Made by a program: the position numbers and the translations under genes | In this document: piece after piece, positions 35,276 through 45,119 of the stretch | Numbering within the stretch: the first letter of the stretch is position 1 | Layout of the letters: each line of letters begins with the position of its first letter | NCBI GenBank assembly: GCA_040779345.1 | Contig: JBFONU010000003.1 | Location: 248,001-312,000, forward strand | Length of the DNA stretch: 64,000 nucleotides | Direction of reading: 5' to 3' | Source: Thalassotalea_H sp040779345 | GTDB lineage: Bacteria; Pseudomonadota; Gammaproteobacteria; Enterobacterales; Alteromonadaceae | The notes under the pieces: model-generated | Seen by the model: only the letters and a program-made list of their open reading frames with translations | What the model was told of the DNA's origin: nothing | Database searches by the model: none

Positions 35276-36892
35276 ATGAATACTTCAAAAAAAGTTGCTC
35301 AGCTAATTCCAACGCTGACTATCGAAGAAAAAGTGGGGCAATTATTTGTACTCGCCTTTGCAGGTGAAGACACGGAATATGCTCTAGAGTTAGTTAAAAA
35401 TTTTCATGTCGGTGGTTTCTACATCACAGATGATAATGCTCACTCTTTAGCGGACGCTAAGCAATTATCAAGTAGTTTGCAACAACAAGCAGCGCTGCGT
35501 TCATGCGATGCTCCCTTGTTATTAGCAGTTGATCAAGAAGGTGCATGGGGAATATTAACGCAAGAAACTGATTTAGGCCCCGGAAACTTGGCTCTAGGTA
35601 AAGCCAATGATTTAACTCTTACCGAAAATATCTACCAAGTTTTTGCTCAACAAATGCAAGCAATTGGCTATAACACCCTGCTATCCCCTTGTGTTGATGT
35701 TAATTTAAACCCTAAAAACCCGATCATTGGACAACGCTCTTTTGGTGAAAGTGCTGAGCTTGTTGCAAAGCATTCACAGGCGGCAATTAAGGGAATATTA
35801 AAAACAGGAAATCTCGCCTGCGCTAAGCATTTTCCCGGTCATGGGGATACTGAAATAGATAGCCACAGAACACTTGCCAAGGTTAATAAATCATTAGAGG
35901 AATTAACCAAGCAAGATTTACTGCCATTTCAACGCTCAATTGACGCTGGTGTCTCTCTTATAATGACCGCACACATCATGTATCCCCAAATAGATACCGA
36001 GCATCCGGCGACCTTATCTAATAAAATTCTCACTGATATATTAAAAAAACAACTTAATTTCAATGGATTAATAATAACCGACAGTATGAATATGTGGGCA
36101 ATGCGAAAGCATTATTCTCCTGTTCAAGCGGCCATCATGGCGATTAAAGCAGGTGCTCATTTGATCATGTTAAGTGAAGAACATTATGAAAATGAATCCA
36201 CGCCATACAAACAAATTCAGCAAGAAACTATTGCTGGCGTTGTTCAAGCGGTGAAGTCAGGAGAGCTTAATGAAGCAGATATAGACAACACATTAAAGCA
36301 TGTACTATGTTGTAAATATCGTGACTTAGAAACCCAATGGCTGACAAAAACACTGAGCAAAATCACCAGTGAAAATATTGCCCAAACCGCTGCAGATAAA
36401 GCCATTAAGATCATCAAAAACACAGAGCACTTAATCCCATTGGTTGATAGGTCTTTTTACCTCACTTTTGCAGCCAACCCCGTGCTCTATGAGAAACTAG
36501 TCAATAGTCGAGGAATAGGCCCTAATGATCCGCATCCTGCAAGTGAAGTATTACTAAGCGAATTGCAGTTAAGAAAGGCTAATTTCACCCCGATTTCTTA
36601 TGTTAATTTTACCGAAATGATTAACAGTAAAAATACCTTAGATCCTAGTTTACCGATAGTGATTGTCACTGAAGATTATCCTCTGCCCGGAGAAGATTTT
36701 TATAATGAAGATCAACTAAACCGAGTCAAAGAGGCTCACCAATTATTTGGTAAACGCTTAATTGTTTTATCATTAAGATCTGACTATGAGCTAGCAAAAT
36801 TTTCGACGGTTAGTTCATATATATGTGCTTATTCTAGTAGGGCTGTAAGTGCAAAATCTTTAGCAAAAACATTGATTTCTCCTTCAAATTAA
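35276..36892 (+). CDS. GH3 beta-N-acetylhexosaminidase (NagZ-like), cytoplasmic
   Basis: A 538-residue glycoside hydrolase family 3 enzyme. The barrel shows DQEG, the NagZ signature CAKHFPGHGDTEIDSHR (the His in the D/H dyad acts as general acid/base) and the nucleophile Asp in LIITDSMNMWAM. NagZ is about 340 residues; here about 190 extra C-terminal residues form a second domain. No signal peptide is visible, so it should act in the cytoplasm on sugars brought in by the importer just upstream. AAGGAAA precedes the ATG. It may split chitobiose-like or muropeptide-derived disaccharides; the substrate is inference. Confidence 0.88.
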   Translation: MNTSKKVAQLIPTLTIEEKVGQLFVLAFAGEDTEYALELVKNFHVGGFYITDDNAHSLADAKQLSSSLQQQAALRSCDAPLLLAVDQEGAWGILTQETDLGPGNLALGKANDLTLTENIYQVFAQQMQAIGYNTLLSPCVDVNLNPKNPIIGQRSFGESAELVAKHSQAAIKGILKTGNLACAKHFPGHGDTEIDSHRTLAKVNKSLEELTKQDLLPFQRSIDAGVSLIMTAHIMYPQIDTEHPATLSNKILTDILKKQLNFNGLIITDSMNMWAMRKHYSPVQAAIMAIKAGAHLIMLSEEHYENESTPYKQIQQETIAGVVQAVKSGELNEADIDNTLKHVLCCKYRDLETQWLTKTLSKITSENIAQTAADKAIKIIKNTEHLIPLVDRSFYLTFAANPVLYEKLVNSRGIGPNDPHPASEVLLSELQLRKANFTPISYVNFTEMINSKNTLDPSLPIVIVTEDYPLPGEDFYNEDQLNRVKEAHQLFGKRLIVLSLRSDYELAKFSTVSSYICAYSSRAVSAKSLAKTLISPSN

Positions 36893-36922
36893 CAAACAAA
36901 ATAAATAATTGAAAAAAAGTGA

Positions 36923-36971
36923 TTGACATTTAGTCAAAATGATTGATTATTAATTAGTAAAAACAATTGAC
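36923..36971 (+). promoter_or_regulatory. Overlapping inverted repeats upstream of the receptor gene
   Basis: TTGAC-ATTTA-GTCAA at 36923-36937 is immediately continued as GTCAA-AATGA-TTGAT (36933-36947), the latter nearly identical to the operator at 32150-32164. A further TTGAC lies at 36967-36971. This suggests that the ROK regulator controls both the importer and this receptor. Confidence 0.6.
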
Positions 36972-37013
36972 ATAATGATTAATATAAAAATTTAAATAAG
37001 GGAAGAAGGTAAT

Positions 37014-39596
37014 ATGTCTACTAAACATTTTAAAAAATCTAAAATACAAACAGCACTTTTATGTTGTATGTCTTTTAGCTCAGCAGCTTTTTTAACAGCT
37101 TCAGGCAGTGCGATGGCAGTCGAAGCAGAAAAAAATGCCATTGAGGTTATCGAAGTCAAAGGAATACGTGGCAGTTTATCAAAAGCATTAAATGCCAAAC
37201 GATTCAGTGATTCAGTATTAGACTCAATTTCAGCAGAAGATATTGGTGATTTTCCTGACAAAAATATCGGTGATGCAATGCAACGTATTCCAGGCGTTAC
37301 TGTAGTGAGAACCTATGGTGAAGTTAATGGTGTCACTGTTCGTGGTACCGCGCCTGAACATAGTATGGTCTTACTCAATGGTCAAAACGTGGCAAGCGTT
37401 GGCTGGTTTGACTTAGGTGGTATTAACCGTAGCTTCAATTTTGAAATGTTAGCCGCTGAACAAATATCGGGTATGGACTTGTATAAATCAGTTGAAGCCA
37501 ATGTTAACGAAGGCGCTATTGGCGGTACGGTAAACCTAAAAACGCGTAAGCCTTTAGCATTAGAGTCAGGTACTGTTTTCGCGTCTGTTGAGGGCGCTTA
37601 TCATAATAGTATTGAAGAATGGGATCCCGCCTATTCTGCATTAGGAAGCTGGAAAACAGATGATGAAACATTTGGGTTATTAGTGGCTTATTCAAATGAA
37701 GAGTCAAAAGTATATCGTGAAACACTTTCAAATTTTGGTTCACCTGGGGGGGCTAACCTTACCGATAATAACGGGAACTCACACAGCACTTATGGCGCTA
37801 TGTCTTCAATTTTATTTGATGAAGATAGAGAGCGCTCAAGCAGTCAAATAACGATGCAATACGCACCGTCTGCAGATCTAGTGATTAGTCTCAACTACAA
37901 CCTTTTTGAATTGAATAATGATCATAACAACTCAGCATTATTTGGTATTGTGGGCTTTGGCACACTAGATGGTAACTCAATTACCGAGAACGGCTCAGGG
38001 GTGATCACGCGTGCAACAACCAACGGTGGAGATGGAGCCGGATTAGCGCCATTATTTAATAACACTGTTTTACGTACCCCTGAAATGCAAACTGATGCCT
38101 TAAATTTAACCATCGAATACGATGCAGATGATTGGTCTGTCAATTTTGTTGCTGGAAGCTCTACCGCAGAAGGTCGTACTAAGCAGAGCAGCACTTGGTG
38201 GGGCGACACAGCAAATACCGCTAATGCTGGTTATACCTATGATGTATCAGGCGCGCTTGAAATCATTCCAACTAACTCAGATTATATGAGTGATCACAGT
38301 AATTTTATGATTTTTCAAGAATTTACCTACATAAATTATGTTCGTGATAATGATATTGATTATGCTCAATCTGATTTTACTTTTCAGCTTGATAAAGGAG
38401 TTTTATCCACCATTGAAGCCGGTTTAAAATTCCAAAATCAAACGTTTTCTTCACGCGGGGATTATCGCGATGTCGACGTAAACAAAGCAATCGCAGACGG
38501 TTTAACACTTGCTAACTATAATGGTGGTTTTGTTTCAGGCCTTCATAGTAAAGAAGGTCGTTCGGGTAGTCTATCGGCTTTCCCAATAGCGAATAGAAAA
38601 TTATGGGATTACGCCAAAACAAATCAAGCAGCGACGACAACTACCTTAAGTAAGTTTTCAATCGAAGAAGAGATTAGTGCAGCCTACGTTAAAGCAAATT
38701 TTCAAGGCGAAGGCTTTCGCGGTAATATAGGTCTGCGTTATGTGGACACAGATGTTACCTCCAAAGGTAGTATTGATGGTCAACCATCACAAGGTAAGAA
38801 AAACTACACGAATTTTTTACCAAGTGTAAATATTGCTGCGGATATAAGTGAAGATCTTATTTTCAGGTTTGCCGCAGGCTCTACCGTTTCACGTCCTGAT
38901 TATGACGACATGCAAATGGCTGAAACAATTTCAGTTAGCTTCGCCACGGCCACAGTCGGTAGTCCAGATCTTGACCCTTACAAAGCTGACCAATACGACA
39001 TTGGTTTAGAGTGGTACTTTGATGAAGCCTCAATTGTTGGTGCAACATTATTTATCAAAAATATCAGTGATTATATTGAAACAACTTCTGCAGTTGAGTC
39101 ATATGCAGGATGTTCTGAAACGTGTTTAGTGACTCGCTCTCGTAATGTGGGCACAGCTGATGTAACAGGATTGGAACTACAAATTCAACATGACTTTGGT
39201 AATGGTTTCGGCGTACAAGGGAATTACACTTACACTGATAGTGAAGTGACCAATTCAGCAGGTAAAACAGTACCACTTAACGAAGTATCGAAAAACTCCT
39301 ATAACGTTTCAACTTACTATGAAGACGATAATTTTAGTGCTCGCATCGCCTATAACTACCGTGACAAATGGATGCGCCAATACAACGGAAGTGGCAGTGA
39401 TAGTATGAATGATGCTTACAGTCAAATTGATGCTTCACTAGTTTGGCATGCGATGGAAAATGTTGATATCTCCTTTGAGGCGGTTAATTTAACGAATGAA
39501 GCCTTAGTTTTACGCCAACCAGAATTTAACAATATTATTCATAGTATCGACGAATTTGGTGCTCGTTATTACCTGGGTGCAAGCGTTAAGTTTTAA
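37014..39596 (+). CDS. TonB-dependent receptor of the ROK/ABC sugar locus
   Basis: An 860-residue outer-membrane receptor. The signal peptide ends near SAMA (about residue 35). A TonB box IEVIEVKG follows, then a plug (SAEDIGDFPDKNIGDAMQRI, then VTVRGTAPEHSMVLLNGQNV) and a barrel ending YYLGASVKF. It is the same broad type as the receptor of the beta-glucan locus but not a close copy. AAGG lies before the ATG. Since operator-like repeats are shared with the importer, it probably brings the same sugar or its oligomer across the outer membrane. Confidence 0.92.
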   Translation: MSTKHFKKSKIQTALLCCMSFSSAAFLTASGSAMAVEAEKNAIEVIEVKGIRGSLSKALNAKRFSDSVLDSISAEDIGDFPDKNIGDAMQRIPGVTVVRTYGEVNGVTVRGTAPEHSMVLLNGQNVASVGWFDLGGINRSFNFEMLAAEQISGMDLYKSVEANVNEGAIGGTVNLKTRKPLALESGTVFASVEGAYHNSIEEWDPAYSALGSWKTDDETFGLLVAYSNEESKVYRETLSNFGSPGGANLTDNNGNSHSTYGAMSSILFDEDRERSSSQITMQYAPSADLVISLNYNLFELNNDHNNSALFGIVGFGTLDGNSITENGSGVITRATTNGGDGAGLAPLFNNTVLRTPEMQTDALNLTIEYDADDWSVNFVAGSSTAEGRTKQSSTWWGDTANTANAGYTYDVSGALEIIPTNSDYMSDHSNFMIFQEFTYINYVRDNDIDYAQSDFTFQLDKGVLSTIEAGLKFQNQTFSSRGDYRDVDVNKAIADGLTLANYNGGFVSGLHSKEGRSGSLSAFPIANRKLWDYAKTNQAATTTTLSKFSIEEEISAAYVKANFQGEGFRGNIGLRYVDTDVTSKGSIDGQPSQGKKNYTNFLPSVNIAADISEDLIFRFAAGSTVSRPDYDDMQMAETISVSFATATVGSPDLDPYKADQYDIGLEWYFDEASIVGATLFIKNISDYIETTSAVESYAGCSETCLVTRSRNVGTADVTGLELQIQHDFGNGFGVQGNYTYTDSEVTNSAGKTVPLNEVSKNSYNVSTYYEDDNFSARIAYNYRDKWMRQYNGSGSDSMNDAYSQIDASLVWHAMENVDISFEAVNLTNEALVLRQPEFNNIIHSIDEFGARYYLGASVKF

Positions 39597-39620
39597 TATA
39601 ACAACAATTGTCATCCCTGC

Positions 39621-39662
39621 TTTCATATAATAGGTTTACACACACGTTCCTGTTATATGAAA
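39621..39662 (+). terminator. Hairpin 24 bp past the receptor stop
   Basis: TTTCATATAATAGG pairs with CCTGTTATATGAAA across a 14-base loop (one T-G pair). It lacks a T-run. It may be an RNA 3'-end stabiliser upstream of the real terminator at 39735. Confidence 0.5.
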
Positions 39663-39734
39663 AGTTATCGTTTATCATGCGACAGCCACTAAATTAAACG
39701 ATAGCAGTATGGTAACGGACTACCATTTTAAGCC

Positions 39735-39764
39735 AAGCCAGATTGATTGAAATCTGGCTTTTTT
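39735..39764 (+). terminator. Rho-independent terminator after the receptor gene
   Basis: AAGCCAGATT, loop GATTGA, AATCTGGCTT, followed by TTTT. It is a perfect 10-bp stem. The remaining 39765-40041 stretch is the upstream region of the RDD gene, with no feature I can identify. Confidence 0.92.
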
Positions 39765-40041
39765 CTTACCACTCACCTTTTGTCTTTGTTTTGTATTTTT
39801 TGTCTGAAGTATCTGTTTACCAATCAATCACATGCGTATTCGCTTTTGCTAAAAACTAAGCAATACGGCTCGTGCTATTTTATCTAGTGATAATCCTTAC
39901 ATCAGACTAGGTAATCGCAGCCTAATATCGACAAACTGAACTGTAGCAACGAAAAGAAGTCTCACTTTTGATGTATATAATCACTATTACTCTTCAATGG
40001 GAGTCTGCTAAACTAGCGAAAATTTTTCTCGAGTACTCTTT

Positions 40042-40560
40042 ATGGCTTCTTTCGATTTTACTAATTTTCCTCGTGCCGGCTTCATACGCCGATTTGCTTC
40101 TTGGGTATATGATGTTCTTCTTTCTATTGCTATTTTTATGATCGCCGCATATTTGGGGATAGGTATTTTAATTGGTTTAGATTCCCTAATCGATTTTAAC
40201 TCTTTATCGAATTATGCATTCATAAGAATTGACGCTGATATTAACTGGAAAGAATCGCACGTAATATATCAATTAGCTTTTCTCACATGGAGCATCGCAT
40301 GGGTTAGCTATTTCTTTATATTCTTTTGGGCTAAAAGCGGACAAACGTTAGGAATGAAAGCATGGCGATTACGACTGCAAAACCAAGACGGTAGCCTGAT
40401 CACTAAAGCTACGGGGCTTAAACGTTTAATTCCCACCCTATTAGGTTTAGGAAATTTTTGGTTGTTATTTGATAGGAAAAACAAGTTAAGTTTACAAGAT
40501 AAAATAACCCATACCGAAGTCGTTATTTTATCGCTTGAAGCCAATAGAGGGCGTTTATAG
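40042..40560 (+). CDS. RDD family membrane protein
   Basis: A 172-residue inner-membrane protein with three hydrophobic helices (about residues 22-45, 75-100 and 130-145). The first helix region has the family Arg and Asp residues (GFIRRFASWVYDVLL), and AKSGQTLGMKAWRLRL matches the second conserved block. The biochemical role of RDD proteins is mostly unknown; some are linked to ion transport. The ribosome site is weak. It converges on lptG, with 26 bp between the genes. Confidence 0.85.
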   Translation: MASFDFTNFPRAGFIRRFASWVYDVLLSIAIFMIAAYLGIGILIGLDSLIDFNSLSNYAFIRIDADINWKESHVIYQLAFLTWSIAWVSYFFIFFWAKSGQTLGMKAWRLRLQNQDGSLITKATGLKRLIPTLLGLGNFWLLFDRKNKLSLQDKITHTEVVILSLEANRGRL

Positions 40561-40585
40561 CGCCCAAATATTATAACCATTTACA

Positions 40586-41653
40586 TTAAGTTGTTTTTCT
40601 ATTGATAAAGAATAACGCCACACTGGTAAACAGAATACTCGGCATCAAGGCACCAAACACCGCAGGCAATTGATACACCAAACTTAACGAACCTAACACT
40701 TGGTTGGTGATGAAAAATAATATACCTGTGCCTACTCCCATCATGATCCTTCCCCCCATAGATACCGAGCGAAGCGGGCCAAAAATAAAAGACAATGCCA
40801 CTAAAATCATTACGGCGACGGTAATAGGTTGTACAACTTTCCGCCAAAAGGCTAATTTATATCGACTCGGATCTTGCTCATTTTCTTTTAAGTAATCTAA
40901 GTATTCAAGTAAATCTCTTACTGATAAAGACTCTGGTTTTACAGTAACAACACCTAATTTGTCAGGTGTTAATGAAGACTTCCAACTTTTTAAGTGCAGA
41001 CGCTCACTGGTGACTTCTTTCTGTGAAAGCTTAGTGTCATTAACATTAACGAGTTGCCAAGCATCCCCTTGGTAGGTAGCCGATTCAGCTGAAAGCCAAC
41101 TGGTTAATTTAAGATCATCATTAAAACGATAGATTTGAATACCTTTTAATGAGCCCGTATCTTCTACTTCATTGATATGAACAAAGAAGTCGCCATCTTT
41201 TGCCCAAGTTCCACCGGAAGCTGAAATTAAGCTACCACCTGATATAGCTTGTGCTTTAACTTGTCTTGCAGACGCTTCACCAAGCGGGGCTAACCACTCC
41301 CCCACAAACATACTGATGACAATTAATATTGACGCAGATTTCATCACTGATTTAATAATATCAAGTCGCGATAAACCTGAAGCTTGCATAACAACAAGCT
41401 CAGAATTACTTGCGAGCATACCAATACCGATTAAACCGCCAATTAATGCCGCCATAGGAAAAAACATTTCTACATCACGGGGAATAAAATACAAGACATA
41501 CAAAGCCGCATGAGAAATATCATAACTGCCCTTGCCGACAAATTTCATTTCATCAACAAATTTAATGATACCGCTTAAACTGACAAACACGGTTAGCGTT
41601 AAAAACGTCGTTGAGGCAATAATTTTGCCAATATATAAATCTAATATTTTCAT
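40586..41653 (-). CDS. lptG: LPS export permease LptG
   Basis: A 355-residue inner-membrane subunit of the LptB2FG transporter, which pulls lipopolysaccharide out of the membrane toward LptC. The N-terminus MKILDLYIGKIIASTTFLT and the block LASNSELVVMQASGLSR are typical, with three helices on each side of a periplasmic beta-jellyroll domain (about residues 130-260). It follows lptF with a 1-bp stop-start overlap (TAATG). Essential in most gram-negatives. Confidence 0.96.
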   Translation of the reverse strand: MKILDLYIGKIIASTTFLTLTVFVSLSGIIKFVDEMKFVGKGSYDISHAALYVLYFIPRDVEMFFPMAALIGGLIGIGMLASNSELVVMQASGLSRLDIIKSVMKSASILIVISMFVGEWLAPLGEASARQVKAQAISGGSLISASGGTWAKDGDFFVHINEVEDTGSLKGIQIYRFNDDLKLTSWLSAESATYQGDAWQLVNVNDTKLSQKEVTSERLHLKSWKSSLTPDKLGVVTVKPESLSVRDLLEYLDYLKENEQDPSRYKLAFWRKVVQPITVAVMILVALSFIFGPLRSVSMGGRIMMGVGTGILFFITNQVLGSLSLVYQLPAVFGALMPSILFTSVALFFINRKTT

Positions 41654-42786
41654 TATGACGCTGTGCCCTTATGAAAATATTTTGGCAGCATTGCTTTTAG
41701 TCGCAAACCAACGCCCCTGCCTTTAAGTAATAGGCTTCCTCCCAAAAATAAGGCAATAAGATGAACCGGCCATAATCCAACACTCGTGGGTAATGCTTCA
41801 CTTTCAACTCCTCTTTTGACTGCGGTTAGGAGTAAGAAATAACCTAAAAATAGCAGTAGAGCGGGTAACATTTTTGCAAATTTACCTTGCCTTGGGTTAA
41901 CCACACTTAAAGGTACCGCCACTAACGTTAAAAATATACAGGCTAATGGGAATGCAAAACGCCAGTGGATTACGGCGCTAGCTTCTGGGTCTGTTTCTTT
42001 AAACAACTCAGCCGTTGAAATGGCTTTTAATTTTCGTAATTTATGCTCAACTTTTCTATCTTGAATTTGAATATAATATTTACCAAAAGCCACTTGGCGA
42101 AACTCTTCATTTTCAGCATCGTTTTGATAACGTGTCCCTTGCGATAAAATCAAGCGTTGAGAACCTGAATTTTCTTCGACAACTTCTCCTTTTGCAGCAT
42201 AAACTAAACTCGAATTAATCACGCTATTATGTTTACCTTGCTCGTCAGGAAGCTGTGCAACAAAGACTTTTTCAAAGGTGTTATCGTCGCGGTTTTTATC
42301 GTGAATAAAAACCACCGCTTTTTTATTTCCTGTGGTTTGAAAACGTCCGGCAATCAAAGAGCTCAATCCAACATCGGCGGCTAACTGCTCTTTTACTTGA
42401 TATTCATACTCTGCCGCCATTGGAGATAAATACAATGTAAACATACCCGTAACGATTGCCGTGAAAAAAGCAAGCACTAAAGTAACTCTCACCACGTACC
42501 ACTCACTGACGCCACAGGCATGAAGTATACTCATTTCGTTATCAGCATAAATACGGCCATAGGCAAGCAAAGTTCCGAGGAATAAACTGAGCGGTAAGAT
42601 CATACCTGCCAAATCAGGGATTCTTAAGCCGATAAACACCATCACCATTTGACCAGGAATATCACCTTCGGCAGCATCATCCAAAAAGCGCACAAACTGG
42701 TTACTGATAAAAATAGTCATCAGCACAATAAAAACTGCAATCTGAGTTTTAGCCACTTCTTTAAATAAATATCGAAAAATAATCAC
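41653..42786 (-). CDS. lptF: LPS export permease LptF
   Basis: A 377-residue partner of LptG with the same layout: three helices, a periplasmic domain, three helices. MIIFRYLFKEVAKTQ at the N-terminus and NEMSILHACGVSEWYV are family blocks. The start is a GTG at 42786 with AGGAA five bases upstream; it gives the usual N-terminus. It is divergent from pepA across a 286-bp gap, as in many gammaproteobacteria. Confidence 0.95.
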   Translation of the reverse strand: MIIFRYLFKEVAKTQIAVFIVLMTIFISNQFVRFLDDAAEGDIPGQMVMVFIGLRIPDLAGMILPLSLFLGTLLAYGRIYADNEMSILHACGVSEWYVVRVTLVLAFFTAIVTGMFTLYLSPMAAEYEYQVKEQLAADVGLSSLIAGRFQTTGNKKAVVFIHDKNRDDNTFEKVFVAQLPDEQGKHNSVINSSLVYAAKGEVVEENSGSQRLILSQGTRYQNDAENEEFRQVAFGKYYIQIQDRKVEHKLRKLKAISTAELFKETDPEASAVIHWRFAFPLACIFLTLVAVPLSVVNPRQGKFAKMLPALLLFLGYFLLLTAVKRGVESEALPTSVGLWPVHLIALFLGGSLLLKGRGVGLRLKAMLPKYFHKGTAS

Positions 42787-43072
42787 ACAAAGTTCCTACA
42801 AAAACTTTCTATTAAACATGGTTTTTTTCTGACATATGAGCAATTTTTAAGTAAACTTGTCGTTTTCATAAATAAAATAATTAAATAGCCTTAAGGAAAT
42901 CCTGCTGAGTACAGCTATAATTATAGCCTTTAGCTTAATAAAATAGAAACTAAGTTGATTAATTATTTGGTATAGTATTACAGTAAGCTTATCTATTAAG
43001 TGTGGATTTACGCAAGTTAAACTGCATTTTTTTTAGAAATCATTCAGTTTGACCTAAATATTAGGAGAGCCC

Positions 43073-44581
43073 ATGGAATTTAGTGTAAAAAGTGGCAGCC
43101 CAGAGAAACAACGAAGTGCCTGTATTGTCGTCGGTGTATTTGAACCGAGACGTTTATCAGCGATAGCTGAACAACTTGACGAAATAAGCGAAGGCTACAT
43201 TAGTAACTTGCTTCGTCGAGGTGATCTTGAAGGTAAGTCAGGGCAAATGCTTCTGCTACATCATGTGCCTAATATTTTAAGTGAGCGCGTTTTATTAGTT
43301 GGTTGTGGTAAGGAACGTGAATTAGACGAACGTCAATATCGCCAAATTATTAGTAAAACCATTAATACATTAAATGAAACTGGCTCAATGGAAGCGGTTT
43401 GCTTCCTATCTGAACTCCATGTAAAAGGTCGAGATAATTACTGGAAAGTTCGCCAAGCAGTTGAAGCAACTCAAGATTGTTTATACAGTTTTGACAGTTT
43501 AAAAACTCGTAAAGAAGAACCTCGTCGACCATTACGTAAAATTGTTTTTAATGTTCCTACTCGCCGTGAGCTGCCTTTAGGCGAGCGTGCCATTGCTCAT
43601 GGTTTAGCAATAGCCGAAGGTATAAATACCTGTAAAAATGTCGCCAATATGCCCCCCAATATTTGTAATCCTGCTTATTTAGCTGAGCAGGCAAGAATAC
43701 TGGAAAGTGACTACGACAATGTGAGCACTGAAATTGTTGATGAAAAGCAAATGGAAGCCTTAGGTATGGGCTCTTACCTTGCTGTAGGTCGAGGTTCAGT
43801 CAATGAATCATTGATGAGTATTATTAAATACAATGGCGCGAACGATGATTCAAAACCCATTGTTCTCGTAGGAAAAGGACTGACCTTTGACTCTGGTGGT
43901 ATTTCAATTAAACCTGGCGAAGCTATGGATGAAATGAAATATGACATGGGTGGTGCAGCTGGCGTGTTAGGCGCAATGCATTCATTAGCAGAGTTAAATT
44001 TACCGATTAACGTGATTGGCGTTTTAGCGGGTTGTGAAAACATGCCCGGTGGAAATGCTTATCGACCAGGTGACGTGTTAACCACCATGTCTGGTCAAAC
44101 GGTTGAAGTGTTAAATACCGATGCCGAAGGCCGTTTGGTTTTATGTGATGCACTCACCTATGTTGAACGCTTTGATCCTGAATTAGTCGTTGACGTAGCG
44201 ACCTTAACAGGTGCCTGTGTTGTTGCCTTAGGTAAACATGCCACCGGGTTATTAAGCCCGCACAACCCATTAGCTCATGAATTGTTAAATGCTTCAGAGC
44301 AAAGTGGTGATAGAGCGTGGCGACTTCCTTTATGGGAAGAATACCAAGATCAACTCGAAAGCCCTTTTGCTGACTTTACTAATTTAGGTGGTCGTGCTGG
44401 TGGTACAATCACCGCCGCTTGTTTCTTATCTCGTTTTACCAAAAAGTATCACTGGGCACATCTTGATGTGGCAGGTACGGCTTGGCGAAGTGGTGGAAAA
44501 GATAAAGGTTCAACAGGCCGACCTGTGAGCATGCTGACACAGTTTTTACTGAATCGTTCAGGTGCTGAACAAGGTGAATAA
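43073..44581 (+). CDS. pepA: Leucyl aminopeptidase (M17)
   Basis: A 502-residue cytoplasmic metallo-aminopeptidase of the M17 family (EC 3.4.11.1). The catalytic half carries VGKGLTFDSGGISIKPG, YDMGGAAGVLG and the signature NTDAEGRLVLCDAL, which hold the two metal ions. E. coli PepA also binds DNA; whether this one does is unknown. AGGAG precedes the ATG. It heads pepA-holC-valS, a conserved order. Confidence 0.96.
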   Translation: MEFSVKSGSPEKQRSACIVVGVFEPRRLSAIAEQLDEISEGYISNLLRRGDLEGKSGQMLLLHHVPNILSERVLLVGCGKERELDERQYRQIISKTINTLNETGSMEAVCFLSELHVKGRDNYWKVRQAVEATQDCLYSFDSLKTRKEEPRRPLRKIVFNVPTRRELPLGERAIAHGLAIAEGINTCKNVANMPPNICNPAYLAEQARILESDYDNVSTEIVDEKQMEALGMGSYLAVGRGSVNESLMSIIKYNGANDDSKPIVLVGKGLTFDSGGISIKPGEAMDEMKYDMGGAAGVLGAMHSLAELNLPINVIGVLAGCENMPGGNAYRPGDVLTTMSGQTVEVLNTDAEGRLVLCDALTYVERFDPELVVDVATLTGACVVALGKHATGLLSPHNPLAHELLNASEQSGDRAWRLPLWEEYQDQLESPFADFTNLGGRAGGTITAACFLSRFTKKYHWAHLDVAGTAWRSGGKDKGSTGRPVSMLTQFLLNRSGAEQGE

Positions 44582-44617
44582 CCTAACCTATTAATCTAGC
44601 GTATTAACCTTAGGCTT

Positions 44618-45091
44618 ATGATGAATACTCAAGTGATGTTCTATATTTTAGAACCCGATGAAAAGACCCAAAGCAATAAAGATAAACATTATTTATCTTT
44701 ATTGCATGGCTGTTTTCAAGCGGCGCACTGTTATCGCCAAAATCAACGGGTATTCATTTATAGTCAAGACCAACAACAAGCCCATCAAGTTGATGAGTTG
44801 TTATGGTCTTTTGAACCCGATAGTTTTGTCCCTCATAATTTAGTTAATGAAGGACAAAACAAAGGTTCAGCCGTTGAAATTAGTTGGCAAGCGCCAACCA
44901 ACCGACGACCTGTTTTAATTAATTTAACGAGTACAGTGCCACACTTTGCTCATCAATTTTCACAAATCATAGACTTTGTACCCAGCGATGAAGAATTGAA
45001 ACAAAATGCTCGAGAACGTTTTAAAGCATATCGCCAACTCGGCTTTCAGGTAGATAACCAACCTGTAAGTCCAAGTGAAACAACGTCATGA
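44618..45091 (+). CDS. holC: DNA polymerase III chi subunit
   Basis: A 157-residue protein of the clamp-loader accessory pair chi-psi, which binds single-strand binding protein. Recognisable blocks are LLWSFEPDSFVPHNL, then VEISWQAP, IDFVPSDEELKQNARERFKAYRQLGF. ATG codons at 44618 and 44621 are equally possible starts. It lies between pepA and valS, as in E. coli. Confidence 0.93.
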   Translation: MMNTQVMFYILEPDEKTQSNKDKHYLSLLHGCFQAAHCYRQNQRVFIYSQDQQQAHQVDELLWSFEPDSFVPHNLVNEGQNKGSAVEISWQAPTNRRPVLINLTSTVPHFAHQFSQIIDFVPSDEELKQNARERFKAYRQLGFQVDNQPVSPSETTS

Positions 45092-45119
45092 TATTTAATA
45101 GCAAAAAGTAGTTACCCTG

